In this document: positions 18,112 to 31,234 of the stretch, piece after piece
How the letters are laid out: each line of letters starts with the position of its first letter
Numbering within the stretch: the stretch's first letter is position 1
NCBI RefSeq assembly: GCF_000439375.1
Contig: NZ_ATMI01000013.1
Span: 1-64,000, forward strand
Source of the DNA: Tatumella saanichensis
GTDB lineage: Bacteria; Pseudomonadota; Gammaproteobacteria; Enterobacterales; Enterobacteriaceae
DNA length: 64,000 nucleotides
Direction of reading: 5' to 3'
Made by a program: the position numbers and the translations under genes
The notes under the pieces: model-generated
The model's input: only the letters and a program-made list of their open reading frames with translations
Database searches by the model: none
What the model was told of the DNA's origin: nothing

Positions 18112-19356
18112 TCAGGAGATCGGATCTGCCGCCAGTGGTGTTTTCCTCTGCTGACTGAGTGTAAACAAGGAAAGCACCGTGAAGCTGAGGGCAATCAGTC
18201 CTAATACCAAATAAGCGCCTTTAAAGCCCATGCTTTCATACATCTGCCCAGCAAGGGCCGACATAAAAATCATCGCCAGCTGTTTAAAGAAACAGAAGCA
18301 CACCAGATAAATGGTGGCAGAAAAACGGACCTCAAACTGTGTGGTGATGTATTTAAAACATCCGACAATCAGGAAAGGGATTTCGAACATATGCAGGGTT
18401 TTCAGCAACACGACTTCCACGGCGGTGGTCGCAAAGGAGGAGCCGATAATGCGTACTGACATAATTAACCCTGCGATCAGTAACGCATTCTTGCCACCGA
18501 TACGGTTTACGATTAGCGGAGCAAAGAACATGATAAACGCATTCAGTAACTCGCCTAGGGTAGTGACATAGCCGAAGACCCGTGTTCCCTGATCACTGCT
18601 GCTGAAAAAAGAGGTGAAAAAGTTGGCAAACTGCTGGTCAAAGACATCATAGGTGCAGGAAACGCCGATCACGTACAGCGATAAAAACCACAACTTAGGC
18701 TGACGAAAGAGTTCCAGCGCCAGTTTCAGGCTGAACAGAGATTGGTTAGCCCCGAGGGCATTAGCCACTTTGGCGGAAGGGGTGTTCACTGGACGTGAGA
18801 ACAGCAGCAGTAATGCCAAAATCAGCGCGCAACCTGAGCCCAACCAGAACACAAACTGGTTGTTGATGGTAAACATAATGCCGGCAATGGAGGCACATAA
18901 TGCCCAGCCGACACAGCCGAACATCCGTGCCCGCCCAAATTCAAACTGGCTACGGCGGCTGACTTTTTCCACATAAGCTTCAATGGCTGGCGCACCGGCA
19001 TTATAGATAAACCCAAGGTAGATCCCGGCGGCGATTGCCCCAGCCAACACATTGGTTTGTAGTAAAGGGCCGAGGACATAGATAAAGAACGGAGCAAACA
19101 TCACCAGCATCGCGGTGATCACCCACAGTAGATGTTTGCGCAGCCCGAGCTTATCTGACAACAGACCAAAAATCGGCTGAAACAGCAGTGAAAACAGCGA
19201 CACAGATGCGAAAATAATCCCCGTATCCTGCTGGTTGATATGGTTAATCTCATGCAGCCAAATCGGAAAGAACGGGAAATAGGCCCCCATAATAAAAAAG
19301 TAGAAGAAAAAGAAGCTGCCGAAGATCCAGAAATTGGTGTTTTTTAAATAATACAT
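18112..19356 (-). CDS. lacY: Lactose permease (lactose:H+ symporter)
   Basis: LacY imports beta-galactosides with a proton through the inner membrane. The 414-residue protein aligns with E. coli LacY without gaps through at least residue 325: Glu126, Arg144, Cys148, Glu269, Arg302, Lys319, His322 and Glu325 all fall at the E. coli numbers. The N-terminal [10 protein letters not shown] is typical. The frame stays open 24 codons further upstream, but the ATG at 19356 has GAGGA in the right place. It lies 50 bases downstream of lacZ in the same operon. E. coli LacY has 417 residues. Confidence 0.97.
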   Translation of the reverse strand: MYYLKNTNFWIFGSFFFFYFFIMGAYFPFFPIWLHEINHINQQDTGIIFASVSLFSLLFQPIFGLLSDKLGLRKHLLWVITAMLVMFAPFFIYVLGPLLQTNVLAGAIAAGIYLGFIYNAGAPAIEAYVEKVSRRSQFEFGRARMFGCVGWALCASIAGIMFTINNQFVFWLGSGCALILALLLLFSRPVNTPSAKVANALGANQSLFSLKLALELFRQPKLWFLSLYVIGVSCTYDVFDQQFANFFTSFFSSSDQGTRVFGYVTTLGELLNAFIMFFAPLIVNRIGGKNALLIAGLIMSVRIIGSSFATTAVEVVLLKTLHMFEIPFLIVGCFKYITTQFEVRFSATIYLVCFCFFKQLAMIFMSALAGQMYESMGFKGAYLVLGLIALSFTVLSLFTLSQQRKTPLAADPIS

Positions 19357-19406
19357 GAGCAAAGTCCTCACCCTGTCTAGCGACCCGCGGACGGGCCGCA
19401 ACGCGA

Positions 19407-22603
<3,197 letters not shown>

Positions 22604-22622
22604 ATAATGCGTCGCGGACCGG

Positions 22623-23717
22623 TTAATGGTCCGTCGGTGGCGTCGATAGCCGTGCGACTTGCTGTGCCAGTTGTTGCAGGGAGATGGCTAGGCTGCGCGG
22701 GGAAGGTTCACTGGAAGCCGGGTAACCAACGGTCTGCCGTGGGACGAGGCTGACCGGCAGTTGCTGACAGAGCGGGATGTGCTGTTCGCTGTCTAGAGCC
22801 AGCAGACGATCGACACTCATTTCACCCAACTGGCGGAAATCCTGCTTGATGGTGGTGAGCGGCGGAATATAACAGCAACTGTCTTCGGTATCGTCATAAC
22901 CGATCAGCGAGATATCGTCAGGCACCCGCAATCCAGCTTCACTGATCGCCCGAAGTGCTCCCAGCGCCATCTGATCGTTGGCGATCAACAGCGCTTGCGG
23001 CAGGATCCCTTGGTCCTCCAGCAGTTGCCGAGTTTGCTGATAGCCAGAGAGGGCACTCCAGTCACCAGTGATCTCAGCCACGGGCTGTAAACCCTGTTCG
23101 GCCAGGGCGTGATACCAGCCATCACGGCGTAAGCGGGCCGATACCGACTCTTGTGGACCGTTGAGCAGAGCAATACGACGATGTCCCCAAGCCAGCAGAT
23201 GACTCACGCCCAGTAAAGTGCCCTGCTGAGGAGAAAAAATAACGCTGGGCACCGCGCTATCCATCGATACATCGAGGAACAACGCCGGCACATTGCCACA
23301 GCTGCTGGCGACCTCTTTTGCCGCCTGTTCTTCAAGGGGGAAATTGATAATCAGTCCAGTGACCCGCTGTGCCAGCAGATTAATGATGGCCGTTTTACAG
23401 GCATCCACCCCGGACTTCTCAATCATCGCAATCACGACACTGGCCCCGCACTGGTCAGCGCGGGATTTGATGGCCGCCACAATCTGTGAGGGGGCATGCA
23501 GACCAAGGTGGGTAGTGGCAACCCCGATTAACGGGCGCTGTTTTCCTGCCAACTGCTGGGCAATACGATTGGGAATGTAGTTCAGTTCAGCCATTGCCGC
23601 TTCTACTTTTTCCCGAGTATGGGCTGAGACATGGCTAGCTTGATTCACCACTCGGGAGACCGTTTGGTAGGAAACCCCGGCATGCTGTGCAACATCGTAC
23701 AGCGTTATCTGTTTCAT
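22623..23717 (-). CDS. lacI: Lac repressor
   Basis: A 364-residue repressor with the E. coli DNA-reading residues Tyr17, Gln18 and Arg22 in VSYQTVSRVVNQ, the hinge NRIAQQLAGK, a sugar-binding core with IGYDDTEDSCCYIPPLTT, and a C-terminal Leu-rich tail (residues about 338-357) for tetramer formation. Allolactose release of O1/O2 should work as in E. coli. It lies upstream of lacZ in the same direction, with the lac promoter in the 126-base gap. The CDS ends inside a small inverted repeat, CGGACC/GGTCCG (22615-22633). Confidence 0.96.
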   Translation of the reverse strand: MKQITLYDVAQHAGVSYQTVSRVVNQASHVSAHTREKVEAAMAELNYIPNRIAQQLAGKQRPLIGVATTHLGLHAPSQIVAAIKSRADQCGASVVIAMIEKSGVDACKTAIINLLAQRVTGLIINFPLEEQAAKEVASSCGNVPALFLDVSMDSAVPSVIFSPQQGTLLGVSHLLAWGHRRIALLNGPQESVSARLRRDGWYHALAEQGLQPVAEITGDWSALSGYQQTRQLLEDQGILPQALLIANDQMALGALRAISEAGLRVPDDISLIGYDDTEDSCCYIPPLTTIKQDFRQLGEMSVDRLLALDSEQHIPLCQQLPVSLVPRQTVGYPASSEPSPRSLAISLQQLAQQVARLSTPPTDH

Positions 23718-23810
23718 GATGACTTCCCTGATCCTGCGGCTGACTGGCGGCCATCATGCCACAGAACGCCACAATTCTGCTATTCGATCACCGCGCCTGC
23801 TGGGCGCAGT

Positions 23811-24671
23811 TCAGTGTGCCATCACGCGGGCCTGTCCAGATAGGCGGATCGGATCGCCAGGCACTGGATCGATCTCCGCAGAAATCAGCGATCGCATTCC
23901 CATATCTTCGCCTTGCACGATGGTGATCTCTCCCTGATGGGGCCAGTCGAGATCTCGCAGATACCCCGCCAGTGCCGCGGTGGCCGCCCCGGTGGCAGGA
24001 TCTTCATAAACACCGCCATAGGCAAAGGGGTTACGAGTGTGAAAGCGCTGATGATTTTCAGCGAACACTAGCAGCAGGGTTACCCAGCCATGTTGTCGCA
24101 TCAGTGTCCGACCGTGCAGCAGATGGTACTGCATCGCTGCCAGCGCCTGACGACTGTTCAGGGCTAGCACCAGATGATCAGCGCCAGCGTGGATCCGAGC
24201 GACAGGAATGCGTGGGTCCAGATCCTCAGGGCCGTATCCTAACAGCGCCAGTGCTTGCTCGATCGCGACCGGATCTTCCGGCTGGCTGAAACAGGGCGGT
24301 GACAGCAGAGTTGCCTGCCATTGCCCGTCCTGCTGTTGGGCACTGACGGTCAGGGTGCTCAGATTAAGGTGTAAACGGTATTCACCGGCACCGAAACGGC
24401 GCGCTAGCCCAACAGTCATGGCAATGGTGGCGTGTCCACAGAACGGCACTTCTGCCTCTGGAGAGAAATAGCGTACCCGCCACTCATCGGTGGCTCCCTC
24501 CTGTAGCGGCATGGCAAAAGCTGTTTCTGAAAACCCAATCTCTGCGGCCATCTGTTGCATCGTCTCGGCGGCGGGCAGTTGCGGACCGATCCACACGCCG
24601 GCGGGATTGCCCCCCGAGTCGCCCTCTGAAAAAGCGGCAATACGGGTCAGTTCAGGTAACAGTGAGGACAT
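23811..24671 (-). CDS. PhzF family isomerase
   Basis: A 286-residue protein of the PhzF/YddE fold, two alike domains of diaminopimelate-epimerase type. GNPAGV lies at residues 21-26, the candidate catalytic Glu49 is in GFSETAF, EVPFCGHAT follows near residue 75, and EDPATGAAT is in the second half. PhzF itself isomerises a phenazine precursor; most enterobacterial members have no known substrate. GGAGAG precedes the ATG. It lies 93 bases upstream of lacI on the same strand, and no phenazine genes are near. Confidence 0.85.
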   Translation of the reverse strand: MSSLLPELTRIAAFSEGDSGGNPAGVWIGPQLPAAETMQQMAAEIGFSETAFAMPLQEGATDEWRVRYFSPEAEVPFCGHATIAMTVGLARRFGAGEYRLHLNLSTLTVSAQQQDGQWQATLLSPPCFSQPEDPVAIEQALALLGYGPEDLDPRIPVARIHAGADHLVLALNSRQALAAMQYHLLHGRTLMRQHGWVTLLLVFAENHQRFHTRNPFAYGGVYEDPATGAATAALAGYLRDLDWPHQGEITIVQGEDMGMRSLISAEIDPVPGDPIRLSGQARVMAH

Positions 24672-24863
24672 AGTCTCTCCGTTCAGTGTTCAAAGGGAGC
24701 CAGCCAAAGCAGGATAGCCATTAGCTATATCACAGAGCCCAGCATGACCGCCAGCGCCAAGCTGCACATCTCAATATTGGCGCTGGCGCAAAGAAATCCG
24801 CCGACGAACAGGCTATGCTCCGCGTTTCCCCGAAGGTTCTGGCAGCATGGCGGACAGGAAATC

Positions 24864-26555
24864 ATGGCTGAGCTACGGTTAATATTGCTGCTATTACAGC
24901 AAATGTGTGTCTTTTTAGTGATCGCCTGGCTGATGAGTAGGACACGGCTGTTTCTTCCGCTGATGCAGGTCACCGTGAGGTTTCCCCATAAGCTTCTGTG
25001 CTATATCACCTTTTCTGTGTTCTGCATTCTCGGGACTTATTTCGGCCTGCATATTGATGATTCCATTGCCAACACCCGGGCTATCGGGGCGGTGATGGGC
25101 GGATTACTGGGTGGCCCGGCAGTGGGCGTGCTGGTGGGCCTGACAGGAGGCTTGCACCGCTATTCACTGGGAGGAATGACGGCGCTGAGCTGTATGTTGT
25201 CCACCATTATCGAAGGGCTATTGGGGGGCTTAATGCACAGTCTACTGGTACGCCGCGGACAGACGAGGCAGATTTTTCGCCCGCTGACCGCCGGGAGCGT
25301 GACCCTGATAGCGGAAGGAGTACAGATGCTGATTATTCTGTTGATCGCGCGGCCACTACCAGAAGCGCTCCGGCTGGTCAGCAGTATTGCAGCACCGATG
25401 GTGATCACCAATACCCTCGGGGCAGCTTTATTTATGCGTATTCTGCTGGATAAGCGTGACATGTCTGAGCGATACAGCGTGGTCTTTTCCGCGACGGCGC
25501 TGCGGGTCGCGGCGGCGACAGACGGCTTACTGCGCCAAGGGTTTGATCAACAAAGTAGCCTGAAAGTGGCACAGGTACTGTTGCGGGAATTGGATATCAG
25601 CGCGGTGGCGATTACTGACGAGAAAAAACTGCTGGCCTTTACCGGTCTCGGAGACGATCACCATCTTGCGGGCACGCCAGTTGCCTCGGCCCATACCCGC
25701 CGGGCGATAGACAGCGGTGAAGTGGTCTATGCGGATGGCAGTGAACTGCCGTATTGCTGTTCGCTAAGCCCGCACTGTAAGCTGGGGTCTTCACTGGTGA
25801 TCCCATTGCAGGGGGAGAATCAACGGGTGATTGGCACCATTAAGCTCTATGAAGCGAAAAATCGCTTATTCCGTTCGGTAAATCGGACCCTCGGCGAAGG
25901 CATCGCTCGGTTACTGTCGGCGCAGATCCTTGCGGGCCAGTATGAACGACAAACGGCCTTGCTGGCTCAGTCCGAGATCAAACTCTTGCATGCTCAGGTG
26001 AATCCGCACTTTCTTTTTAATGCACTTAATACCTTACAAGCAGTGATCCGCCAAGACGGTCAACGTGCTACGCAACTGGTGCAATATCTGTCGACCTTCT
26101 TCCGTAAAAACCTGAAGCGTTCGTCGCAGCTGGCGACCCTCGGGGATGAAATAGAGCATGTGAATGCCTACTTGCAAATTGAGCAGGCTCGCTTCCAGTC
26201 ACGACTGCGGGTGGACATCTGTGTGCCTGAAGGACTGTATCACCAACCTTTACCGGCCTTTACTCTGCAACCGCTGGTGGAAAATGCCATCAAACACGGT
26301 ACTTCTCGGCTGTTTGGAATTGGGGAAATTACGCTGTCCGCTAGCGTGCACCAGCAGCAGGTCGTCATTTGTGTGGAAGATAATGCCGGTCTGTATCAGC
26401 CTACCGGGGAGCCTAGGCAGGGCCTGGGAATGGGGCTGGTCGACCGACGGCTGAAAGCCCGTTTTGGTGAAGACTGCGGCCTGAGTATCGACACCAGGGA
26501 AGGGTGTTACACCAGGGTCAAGGTCTGGTTACCTGCGGAGAAGAAACCATGCTAA
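24864..26555 (+). CDS. btsS: Pyruvate-sensing histidine kinase BtsS (YehU)
   Basis: A LytS-type membrane sensor kinase of 563 residues (E. coli 561). The N-terminal membrane part keeps the family sequence [19 protein letters not shown]; a GAF-like region (about 215-360) precedes the His kinase domain with the phospho-acceptor His382 in [13 protein letters not shown] and the ATP-binding [10 protein letters not shown]. BtsS senses extracellular pyruvate in E. coli and signals to BtsR. The frame is open 40 codons further upstream, but the ATG at 24864 has AGGA in place and matches the E. coli start. Its last codons overlap btsR by 7 bases. Confidence 0.95.
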   Translation: MAELRLILLLLQQMCVFLVIAWLMSRTRLFLPLMQVTVRFPHKLLCYITFSVFCILGTYFGLHIDDSIANTRAIGAVMGGLLGGPAVGVLVGLTGGLHRYSLGGMTALSCMLSTIIEGLLGGLMHSLLVRRGQTRQIFRPLTAGSVTLIAEGVQMLIILLIARPLPEALRLVSSIAAPMVITNTLGAALFMRILLDKRDMSERYSVVFSATALRVAAATDGLLRQGFDQQSSLKVAQVLLRELDISAVAITDEKKLLAFTGLGDDHHLAGTPVASAHTRRAIDSGEVVYADGSELPYCCSLSPHCKLGSSLVIPLQGENQRVIGTIKLYEAKNRLFRSVNRTLGEGIARLLSAQILAGQYERQTALLAQSEIKLLHAQVNPHFLFNALNTLQAVIRQDGQRATQLVQYLSTFFRKNLKRSSQLATLGDEIEHVNAYLQIEQARFQSRLRVDICVPEGLYHQPLPAFTLQPLVENAIKHGTSRLFGIGEITLSASVHQQQVVICVEDNAGLYQPTGEPRQGLGMGLVDRRLKARFGEDCGLSIDTREGCYTRVKVWLPAEKKPC

Positions 26556-27268
26556 CAGCCGTGATCATTGATGATGAACCTCTGGCGCGGGACAATCTAC
26601 GCGTTCTGTTGCAGCCGTATCCTGGCATTGAGATTGTCGGTGAGGCGGAGAATGCTATCGAAGGGATGGCGATGATTAACCGCCTACAGCCGCAGGTGGT
26701 ATTTCTCGATATTCAGATGCCGCGTATCAGTGGTTTAGAAATGGTGGGTATGCTCGACAGCTTGCAACGTCCGCAGATTGTTTTCCTGACCGCCTACGAT
26801 GAATATGCCTTACAAGCCTTTGAAGAACATGCCTTTGATTACTTATTAAAGCCCATTGAACCAGCTCGTTTACAGAAAACCCTGCAGCGCTTGCAGCAGT
26901 CCACGGCAACACAAGATCTGAGGCTATTAGCGGAAGTGCAGGCCCCATTACGCTATATTCCTTGCCATAGCCGCAACCGTATCTGCCTACAGGCCATCGA
27001 AGAGGTTGTCTGTGTCAGTAGCCGGATTGGTGGGGTGTATGTCCTCAGTTGGGAGGGTAATGAAGGTGCCACCGAGCTGACGCTACGCACGCTGGAAGCT
27101 CGTACACCGTTGATCCGCTGTCATCGACAACATTTGATCAATATCGATCTGTTGCGCGAGATCCGCCTTGAGGATCAGGGGCACGGGGAGCTGATCATGA
27201 AAAATGGTCAGCGGGTGCCGGTCAGTCGGCGCTACCTACGACAGTTAAAAGAACATCTCGGCTTATAA
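26549..27268 (+). CDS. btsR: LytTR response regulator BtsR (YehT)
   Basis: A 239-residue response regulator. The receiver has Asp54 ([14 protein letters not shown]) as phosphorylation site, with the acidic pocket in IIDDEP and Lys in LLKPIEP. The C-terminal LytTR DNA-binding domain spans about residues 135-239. It activates the pyruvate/H+ symporter gene btsT in E. coli. Start ATG 26549 overlaps the btsS stop; the frame is open 15 codons further, but E. coli length supports this start. The target operon btsT-yjiX lies directly beyond on the opposite strand. Confidence 0.95.
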   Translation: MLTAVIIDDEPLARDNLRVLLQPYPGIEIVGEAENAIEGMAMINRLQPQVVFLDIQMPRISGLEMVGMLDSLQRPQIVFLTAYDEYALQAFEEHAFDYLLKPIEPARLQKTLQRLQQSTATQDLRLLAEVQAPLRYIPCHSRNRICLQAIEEVVCVSSRIGGVYVLSWEGNEGATELTLRTLEARTPLIRCHRQHLINIDLLREIRLEDQGHGELIMKNGQRVPVSRRYLRQLKEHLGL

Positions 27269-27305
27269 ATCTGTTTATCGGGCTATGCAGTCCGCTCCAG
27301 AACAA

Positions 27306-27325
27306 CGATCCTCGCGGTAGGATCG
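27306..27325. terminator. Small hairpin between convergent btsR and yjiX
   Basis: CGATCC (27306-27311) and GGATCG (27320-27325) form a 6-base stem with an 8-base loop in the 74-base convergent gap. There is no T tract, so it is a weak terminator candidate at best. Confidence 0.3.
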
Positions 27326-27342
27326 CGCCGATCTAAGCTGGT

Positions 27343-27546
27343 TCAGCAGCAGCGCATACCTCCTTTTCCGTCGCCCCCATAGCGTGCCTGCTGACGTTCA
27401 CGAAAAAAGGCTTCATAACTCATCACCGGCAGTTCTGGGTGGCAGCGGCGCATGTGCTGCACATAGTTATCGTAATCAGGCAGGCCGATCAGCATCCTAG
27501 CTGCATGGCGCAGATGTTTTGAGGCAGTGGCAACTTTAGTGATCAT
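27343..27546 (-). CDS. yjiX: YbdD/YjiX family small protein
   Basis: A 67-residue protein ending in [21 protein letters not shown], the invariant tail of YjiX/YbdD. These small proteins are always found after CstA/BtsT carriers; their role is unclear, perhaps in carrier function. AAGGAG lies too close to the first of two tandem ATGs (27549), so the second at 27546 is chosen, giving the E. coli length of 67. It follows btsT after a GC-rich hairpin. Confidence 0.9.
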   Translation of the reverse strand: MITKVATASKHLRHAARMLIGLPDYDNYVQHMRRCHPELPVMSYEAFFRERQQARYGGDGKGGMRCC

Positions 27547-27563
27547 CATCGCTCCTTACAGAG

Positions 27564-27582
27564 ACCCCGCCGACGGCGGGGT
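27564..27582 (-). repeat. Intercistronic hairpin between btsT and yjiX
   Basis: CCCCGCC (27565-27571) and GGCGGGG (27575-27581) pair over a 3-base loop, extended by one A-T pair. No T tract follows on the minus strand. It may slow decay of btsT mRNA or lower yjiX expression. Confidence 0.55.
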
Positions 27583-27587
27583 TGAGA

Positions 27588-29738
27588 TTAATGGCCTGAG
27601 GAGGTTTTAACTCCCTCTTCAGGTACCGGCTGCCAAGGCGTTTCTTTATCGGTACGCTGTGGTGTGCGTTGTGCCTGACGCCAGGTTTTGATGCCGTACA
27701 CCAGGATGCTGTAGACCACCACCAGGAACAGCACACTTAGCCCAGCGTTGGTGTAGTTATTCATCACGATCTGCTGCATTGCCGCGGCCTGTTGTGATGT
27801 CAGATCCACTTCCGTTGCGAGGCGATACTGATAGTCACGGGCCATATATAAAAAGCCCTCCAGTTCTGGATCACCGCTAAACAGCTTCATCCCTAGCGCC
27901 CAAGTGGTGCAGATCAATAGCCACACCGCCGGTAAAAGCGTAACCGGAATATAACGACCGCGTTTCATTTTAATCAGTACCACTGTGCCGAGCATCAGTG
28001 CCACTGCCGCCAGCATCTGATTGGAAATCCCAAACAGTGGCCATAGGCTTTTCACTCCGCCGAGGGGATCGACCACGCCTTGATACAGCAGGTAGCCCCA
28101 TAAGCCGACACAACCGGCAGTGCCCACAATGCCCGCGGGCAGAGAATGGGATTTCTTAAGGAATGGAATAAAATTCCCCAGTAAATCCTGCAACATATAA
28201 CGGCCAGAGCGGGTACCGGCATCTAGCGCCGTCAGGATAAACAGCGCCTCAAACAGGATCCCGAAGTGATACCAGAAGCCCATATCCGCCATGGGTAAGA
28301 TCTGATGGAACACATCAGCGATCCCCACCGCTAGGGTGGGTGCGCCACCGGCCCGGTTCAATAGCGATGGTTCACCGATATTACGAGCCGTCTCTAGGAT
28401 CTGATCCGGGGAGATCACAAAGCCCCAAGCACTGACGGTAGCGGCTGCCTGGGCAGTCACAGCCTGTAGCTGTGCCATGATCATTGGCGCATTATCGCTC
28501 CCTAACTGATGCAGATTAGGCATCGTGATCCCCAAGGTCGCTGGCGGACTGTTCATCGCAAAATAGAGACCAGGTTCGATAATAGAGGCAGCGACTAAGG
28601 CCATGACGGCGACAAAAGATTCCATCAGCATGGCACCGTAACCAATAAAGCGGGCATCCTTCTCATTAGCGAGCAGCTTCGGCGTAGTACCCGAAGCAAT
28701 CAGTGCATGGAAGCCCGAGACTGCGCCACAGGCGATGGTGATAAACAGGAACGGGAACAGGGCTCCTTTCCACAGCGGGCCACTACCATCGATAAACGGC
28801 GTGACGGCGGGCATTTTCAGATCTGGATTAAGGATCACTATCCCGACAGCCAGACCGACAATGACCCCGATTTTTAGGAAAGTCGCCAGATAATCTCGCG
28901 GCGCCAAGATCAACCATACCGGCAGTAGTGCTGACACAAAGGCGTAGCCGATGAGGGTGAAGGTAATCGTCGTATCTTTAAAGGTCAGGGCTGGCCCCCA
29001 GTAAGGGTCTGCCGCAATCACGCCGCCGAACCAGATAGACAGCAGCAGTAACACCAGACCGATCACCGAGACTTCACCCACTCGTCCCGGACGCAGAAAG
29101 CGCATATAAATCCCCATAAACAGCGCAATCGGCACGGTTGAGCAGACGGTAAATACCCCCCACGGACTCTCCGCCAAGGCTTTGACGACGATCAGCGCCA
29201 AGACCGCGAGAATGATGATCATGATCAGGAAACACCCAAACAGTGCGATGGTGCCAGGAACTGCCCCCATCTCTTGCCTGATCATCTCGCCAAGGGAGGC
29301 TCCGTTACGCCGTGAGGAGATAAACAGCACCATAAAGTCCTGTACCGCGCCGGCCAATACTACCCCTGCCAGTAACCATAAGGTGCCGGGCAGATAGCCC
29401 ATCTGGGCCGCGAGGACCGGACCGACCAGCGGACCGGCCCCAGCGATCGCGGCAAAGTGGTGGCCGAATAATACATAGCGGTTGGTCGGCACATAGTTAA
29501 GGGCGTCATTATTGATCACTGCCGGGGTGGCACGGGACGGGTCGAGTTGCATCACTTTCTGAGCGATATACAGGCTGTAGTAACGGTAGGCCACCAGATA
29601 GACCGATATCGATGCGACGACCAGCCACATTGCACTGATCGCTTCACCCCGTCGCAGGGCAATAACCGCTAAGCAGCAGGCACCGAGTATGCCCAGCAGC
29701 ACCCAGGGTAGATGTTTAAGGAGTTTGTGGTTATTCAT
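27588..29738 (-). CDS. btsT: Pyruvate/H+ symporter BtsT (CstA family)
   Basis: A 716-residue inner-membrane carrier, the exact length of E. coli BtsT (YjiY). It has about 16-18 membrane helices and CstA-family segments such as NYVPTNRYVLFGHHFAAIAGAGPLVGP-type sequence near residue 80-105, QDFMVLFISSRRNG and GFHALIASGTTPKLL. BtsT imports pyruvate with a proton. The frame is open 88 codons further, into sequence without membrane or family features, so ATG 29738 is taken. Regulation by the adjacent BtsS/BtsR is likely through the three repeats at 29866-29913. Confidence 0.94.
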   Translation of the reverse strand: MNNHKLLKHLPWVLLGILGACCLAVIALRRGEAISAMWLVVASISVYLVAYRYYSLYIAQKVMQLDPSRATPAVINNDALNYVPTNRYVLFGHHFAAIAGAGPLVGPVLAAQMGYLPGTLWLLAGVVLAGAVQDFMVLFISSRRNGASLGEMIRQEMGAVPGTIALFGCFLIMIIILAVLALIVVKALAESPWGVFTVCSTVPIALFMGIYMRFLRPGRVGEVSVIGLVLLLLSIWFGGVIAADPYWGPALTFKDTTITFTLIGYAFVSALLPVWLILAPRDYLATFLKIGVIVGLAVGIVILNPDLKMPAVTPFIDGSGPLWKGALFPFLFITIACGAVSGFHALIASGTTPKLLANEKDARFIGYGAMLMESFVAVMALVAASIIEPGLYFAMNSPPATLGITMPNLHQLGSDNAPMIMAQLQAVTAQAAATVSAWGFVISPDQILETARNIGEPSLLNRAGGAPTLAVGIADVFHQILPMADMGFWYHFGILFEALFILTALDAGTRSGRYMLQDLLGNFIPFLKKSHSLPAGIVGTAGCVGLWGYLLYQGVVDPLGGVKSLWPLFGISNQMLAAVALMLGTVVLIKMKRGRYIPVTLLPAVWLLICTTWALGMKLFSGDPELEGFLYMARDYQYRLATEVDLTSQQAAAMQQIVMNNYTNAGLSVLFLVVVYSILVYGIKTWRQAQRTPQRTDKETPWQPVPEEGVKTSSGH

Positions 29739-29865
29739 GATAAGTCCGCTTTGTTCTCTGAAATCCTGAAAGTCAGGCTGTTTCCTGTACGGGAACAGCA
29801 AGCGCCGGGCCAGCCAGCGATCTCTATCCTGACAATTTGTCGGCGGCAGTGGGGGAAAATCTGAT

Positions 29866-29913
29866 TCAGTGGTCGGATAGCGACGGGAGCGGTCAGTCGC
29901 AGCGTTGAGTGGT
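29866..29913 (-). promoter_or_regulatory. Three 20-bp-spaced direct repeats, likely BtsR sites of btsT
   Basis: On the minus strand ACCACTCA (29913-29906), ACCGCTCC (29893-29886) and ACCACTGA (29873-29866) repeat with an exact 20-base period, ending 127 bases before the btsT start. E. coli BtsR is known to bind direct repeats of type ACC(G/A)CT(C/T)A upstream of btsT, and LytTR proteins bind repeats about two helix turns apart. Two copies are known to suffice in E. coli; a third copy is notable. The rest of the 479-base gap (29739-30217) holds no gene that I can support. Confidence 0.75.
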
Positions 29914-30217
29914 TTTAGCGGCGGCGTATCGATGCTTAATCTGTGATGCGGCACACAGCCACGGCAACAACCGTTGAATATGTAAAAGAATACAATCCGC
30001 ATTACCGTGATTGGCGGCCTGAGTATTGCGGTTTATGTCGGCGCTGTTGGACTAACCGACAGAAAATTCACCGGTTATCCTCCGAGGAAGTAACGGCAGC
30101 CAGCGGCATAGGCACCTCCAATGGCCAACGGAAATAGATAAATCTGTGAAGTATGTCCCAAATCAGTGACTACACTTAAGGCTATCTGTTTTCACTGTAC
30201 AGTCTAAGGAGTTATGG

Positions 30218-31018
30218 ATGAACTTATCTCTCAACAATCAGGTGGCATTAGTGACAGGTGCCAGTTCTGGTATCGGCTACGGTGCTGCTGAAGCGCTGGC
30301 AGAGGCCGGGGCTCGGGTTGTCATTAACTACCGCAGCCAGCCGGAACCAGCAAAGGCACTGGCGGCGAAAATCTGTGATAACGGCGGTGAAGCCATTGCG
30401 GTGCAGGCGGATGTTTCCAAGGAAGCGGATGTGGAAAGCTTGTTTGCCAAAACCATCGAGGCCTTTGGTGGGCTGGATATTCTGGTGGCTAACTCCGGGC
30501 TACAACGAGATGCGATGATTGGTGATATGAGCCTCGAAGAGTGGCAGCAGGTGATTGATGTTAACCTCACCGGCCAGTTCCTCTGTGCCCGTGCCGCAGT
30601 TCGTCAGTTCCGTAAGCAGGGCTCCCGTGAAGAGTTTAGCCGTGCTAAAGGGAAAATTATCCATATGAGTTCGGTGCATCAGGTCATTCCTTGGGCCGGT
30701 CATGTTAACTACGCTGCATCGAAAGGCGGCGTCGATTTGATGATGCGCTCTTTGGCTCAGGAACTGGGTGAAGAGAAAATTCGGGTCAATGCCATCGCGC
30801 CAGGCGCGATTGCGACCGCCATCAATAAAGAGGCGACAGAGGGGGAAGCGGCGGAAAAACTGCTGGAGTTGATCCCTTACGGGCGTATTGGTGACACCAG
30901 TGATATTGCTAATGCGGTAGTGTGGTTAGCCAGCGACCTGTCAGATTATGTCCATGGTACGACGCTGTTTATCGATGGCGGTATGTGCCTCTATCCGGAA
31001 TTCCGGGGAAATGGCTAA
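30218..31018 (+). CDS. SDR family oxidoreductase (glucose 1-dehydrogenase type)
   Basis: A 266-residue classical short-chain dehydrogenase. The coenzyme motif TGASSGIG is at residues about 14-21, VANSG lies near 93, and the catalytic Ser (HMSSVHQ), Tyr and Lys (NYAASKGG) are in order. The pattern and length resemble Bacillus glucose 1-dehydrogenases, which oxidise glucose to gluconolactone with NAD(P). The substrate is not proven by sequence. AAGGAG precedes the ATG. It stands alone, followed by a clear terminator, and diverges from btsT. Confidence 0.85.
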   Translation: MNLSLNNQVALVTGASSGIGYGAAEALAEAGARVVINYRSQPEPAKALAAKICDNGGEAIAVQADVSKEADVESLFAKTIEAFGGLDILVANSGLQRDAMIGDMSLEEWQQVIDVNLTGQFLCARAAVRQFRKQGSREEFSRAKGKIIHMSSVHQVIPWAGHVNYAASKGGVDLMMRSLAQELGEEKIRVNAIAPGAIATAINKEATEGEAAEKLLELIPYGRIGDTSDIANAVVWLASDLSDYVHGTTLFIDGGMCLYPEFRGNG

Positions 31019-31040
31019 TATTCTGTCCATACTCTCTAAG

Positions 31041-31064
31041 CCGCCCACACAGGGCGGTTTTTTT
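31041..31064 (+). terminator. Terminator after the SDR gene
   Basis: CCGCCC (31041-31046) and GGGCGG (31052-31057) with a 5-base loop, followed by seven T. Confidence 0.9.
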
Positions 31065-31234
31065 CTATGGGCGGTGGTTTGCCCTGCTTTTTCTGATACC
31101 TCCTACCTGTACCGCCCACACTATTGTACAAAAAAAAACAGCCCCTGACCATTCTGGAAATCTGGACATTAAGACGTCCAAGCGTCTAATATGCACTACC
31201 GTTTCAACACTATGACAGATAACCACCTATAATT

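Noticed and set aside
22604-22640. A lac O3 operator upstream of the CRP site
   Set aside because: The stretch around 22617, where E. coli O3 would lie, shows only slight similarity to it and is partly occupied by the lacI stop and a small inverted repeat. Not good enough to call.
29739-30002. N-terminal extension of BtsT by 88 residues
   Set aside because: The extension lacks membrane features, covers the BtsR repeats, and E. coli BtsT length fits the start at 29738 exactly.
29943-30137. 64-codon plus-strand ORF between btsT and the SDR gene
   Set aside because: No ribosome site and no family pattern; it lies in the control region of two divergent genes.
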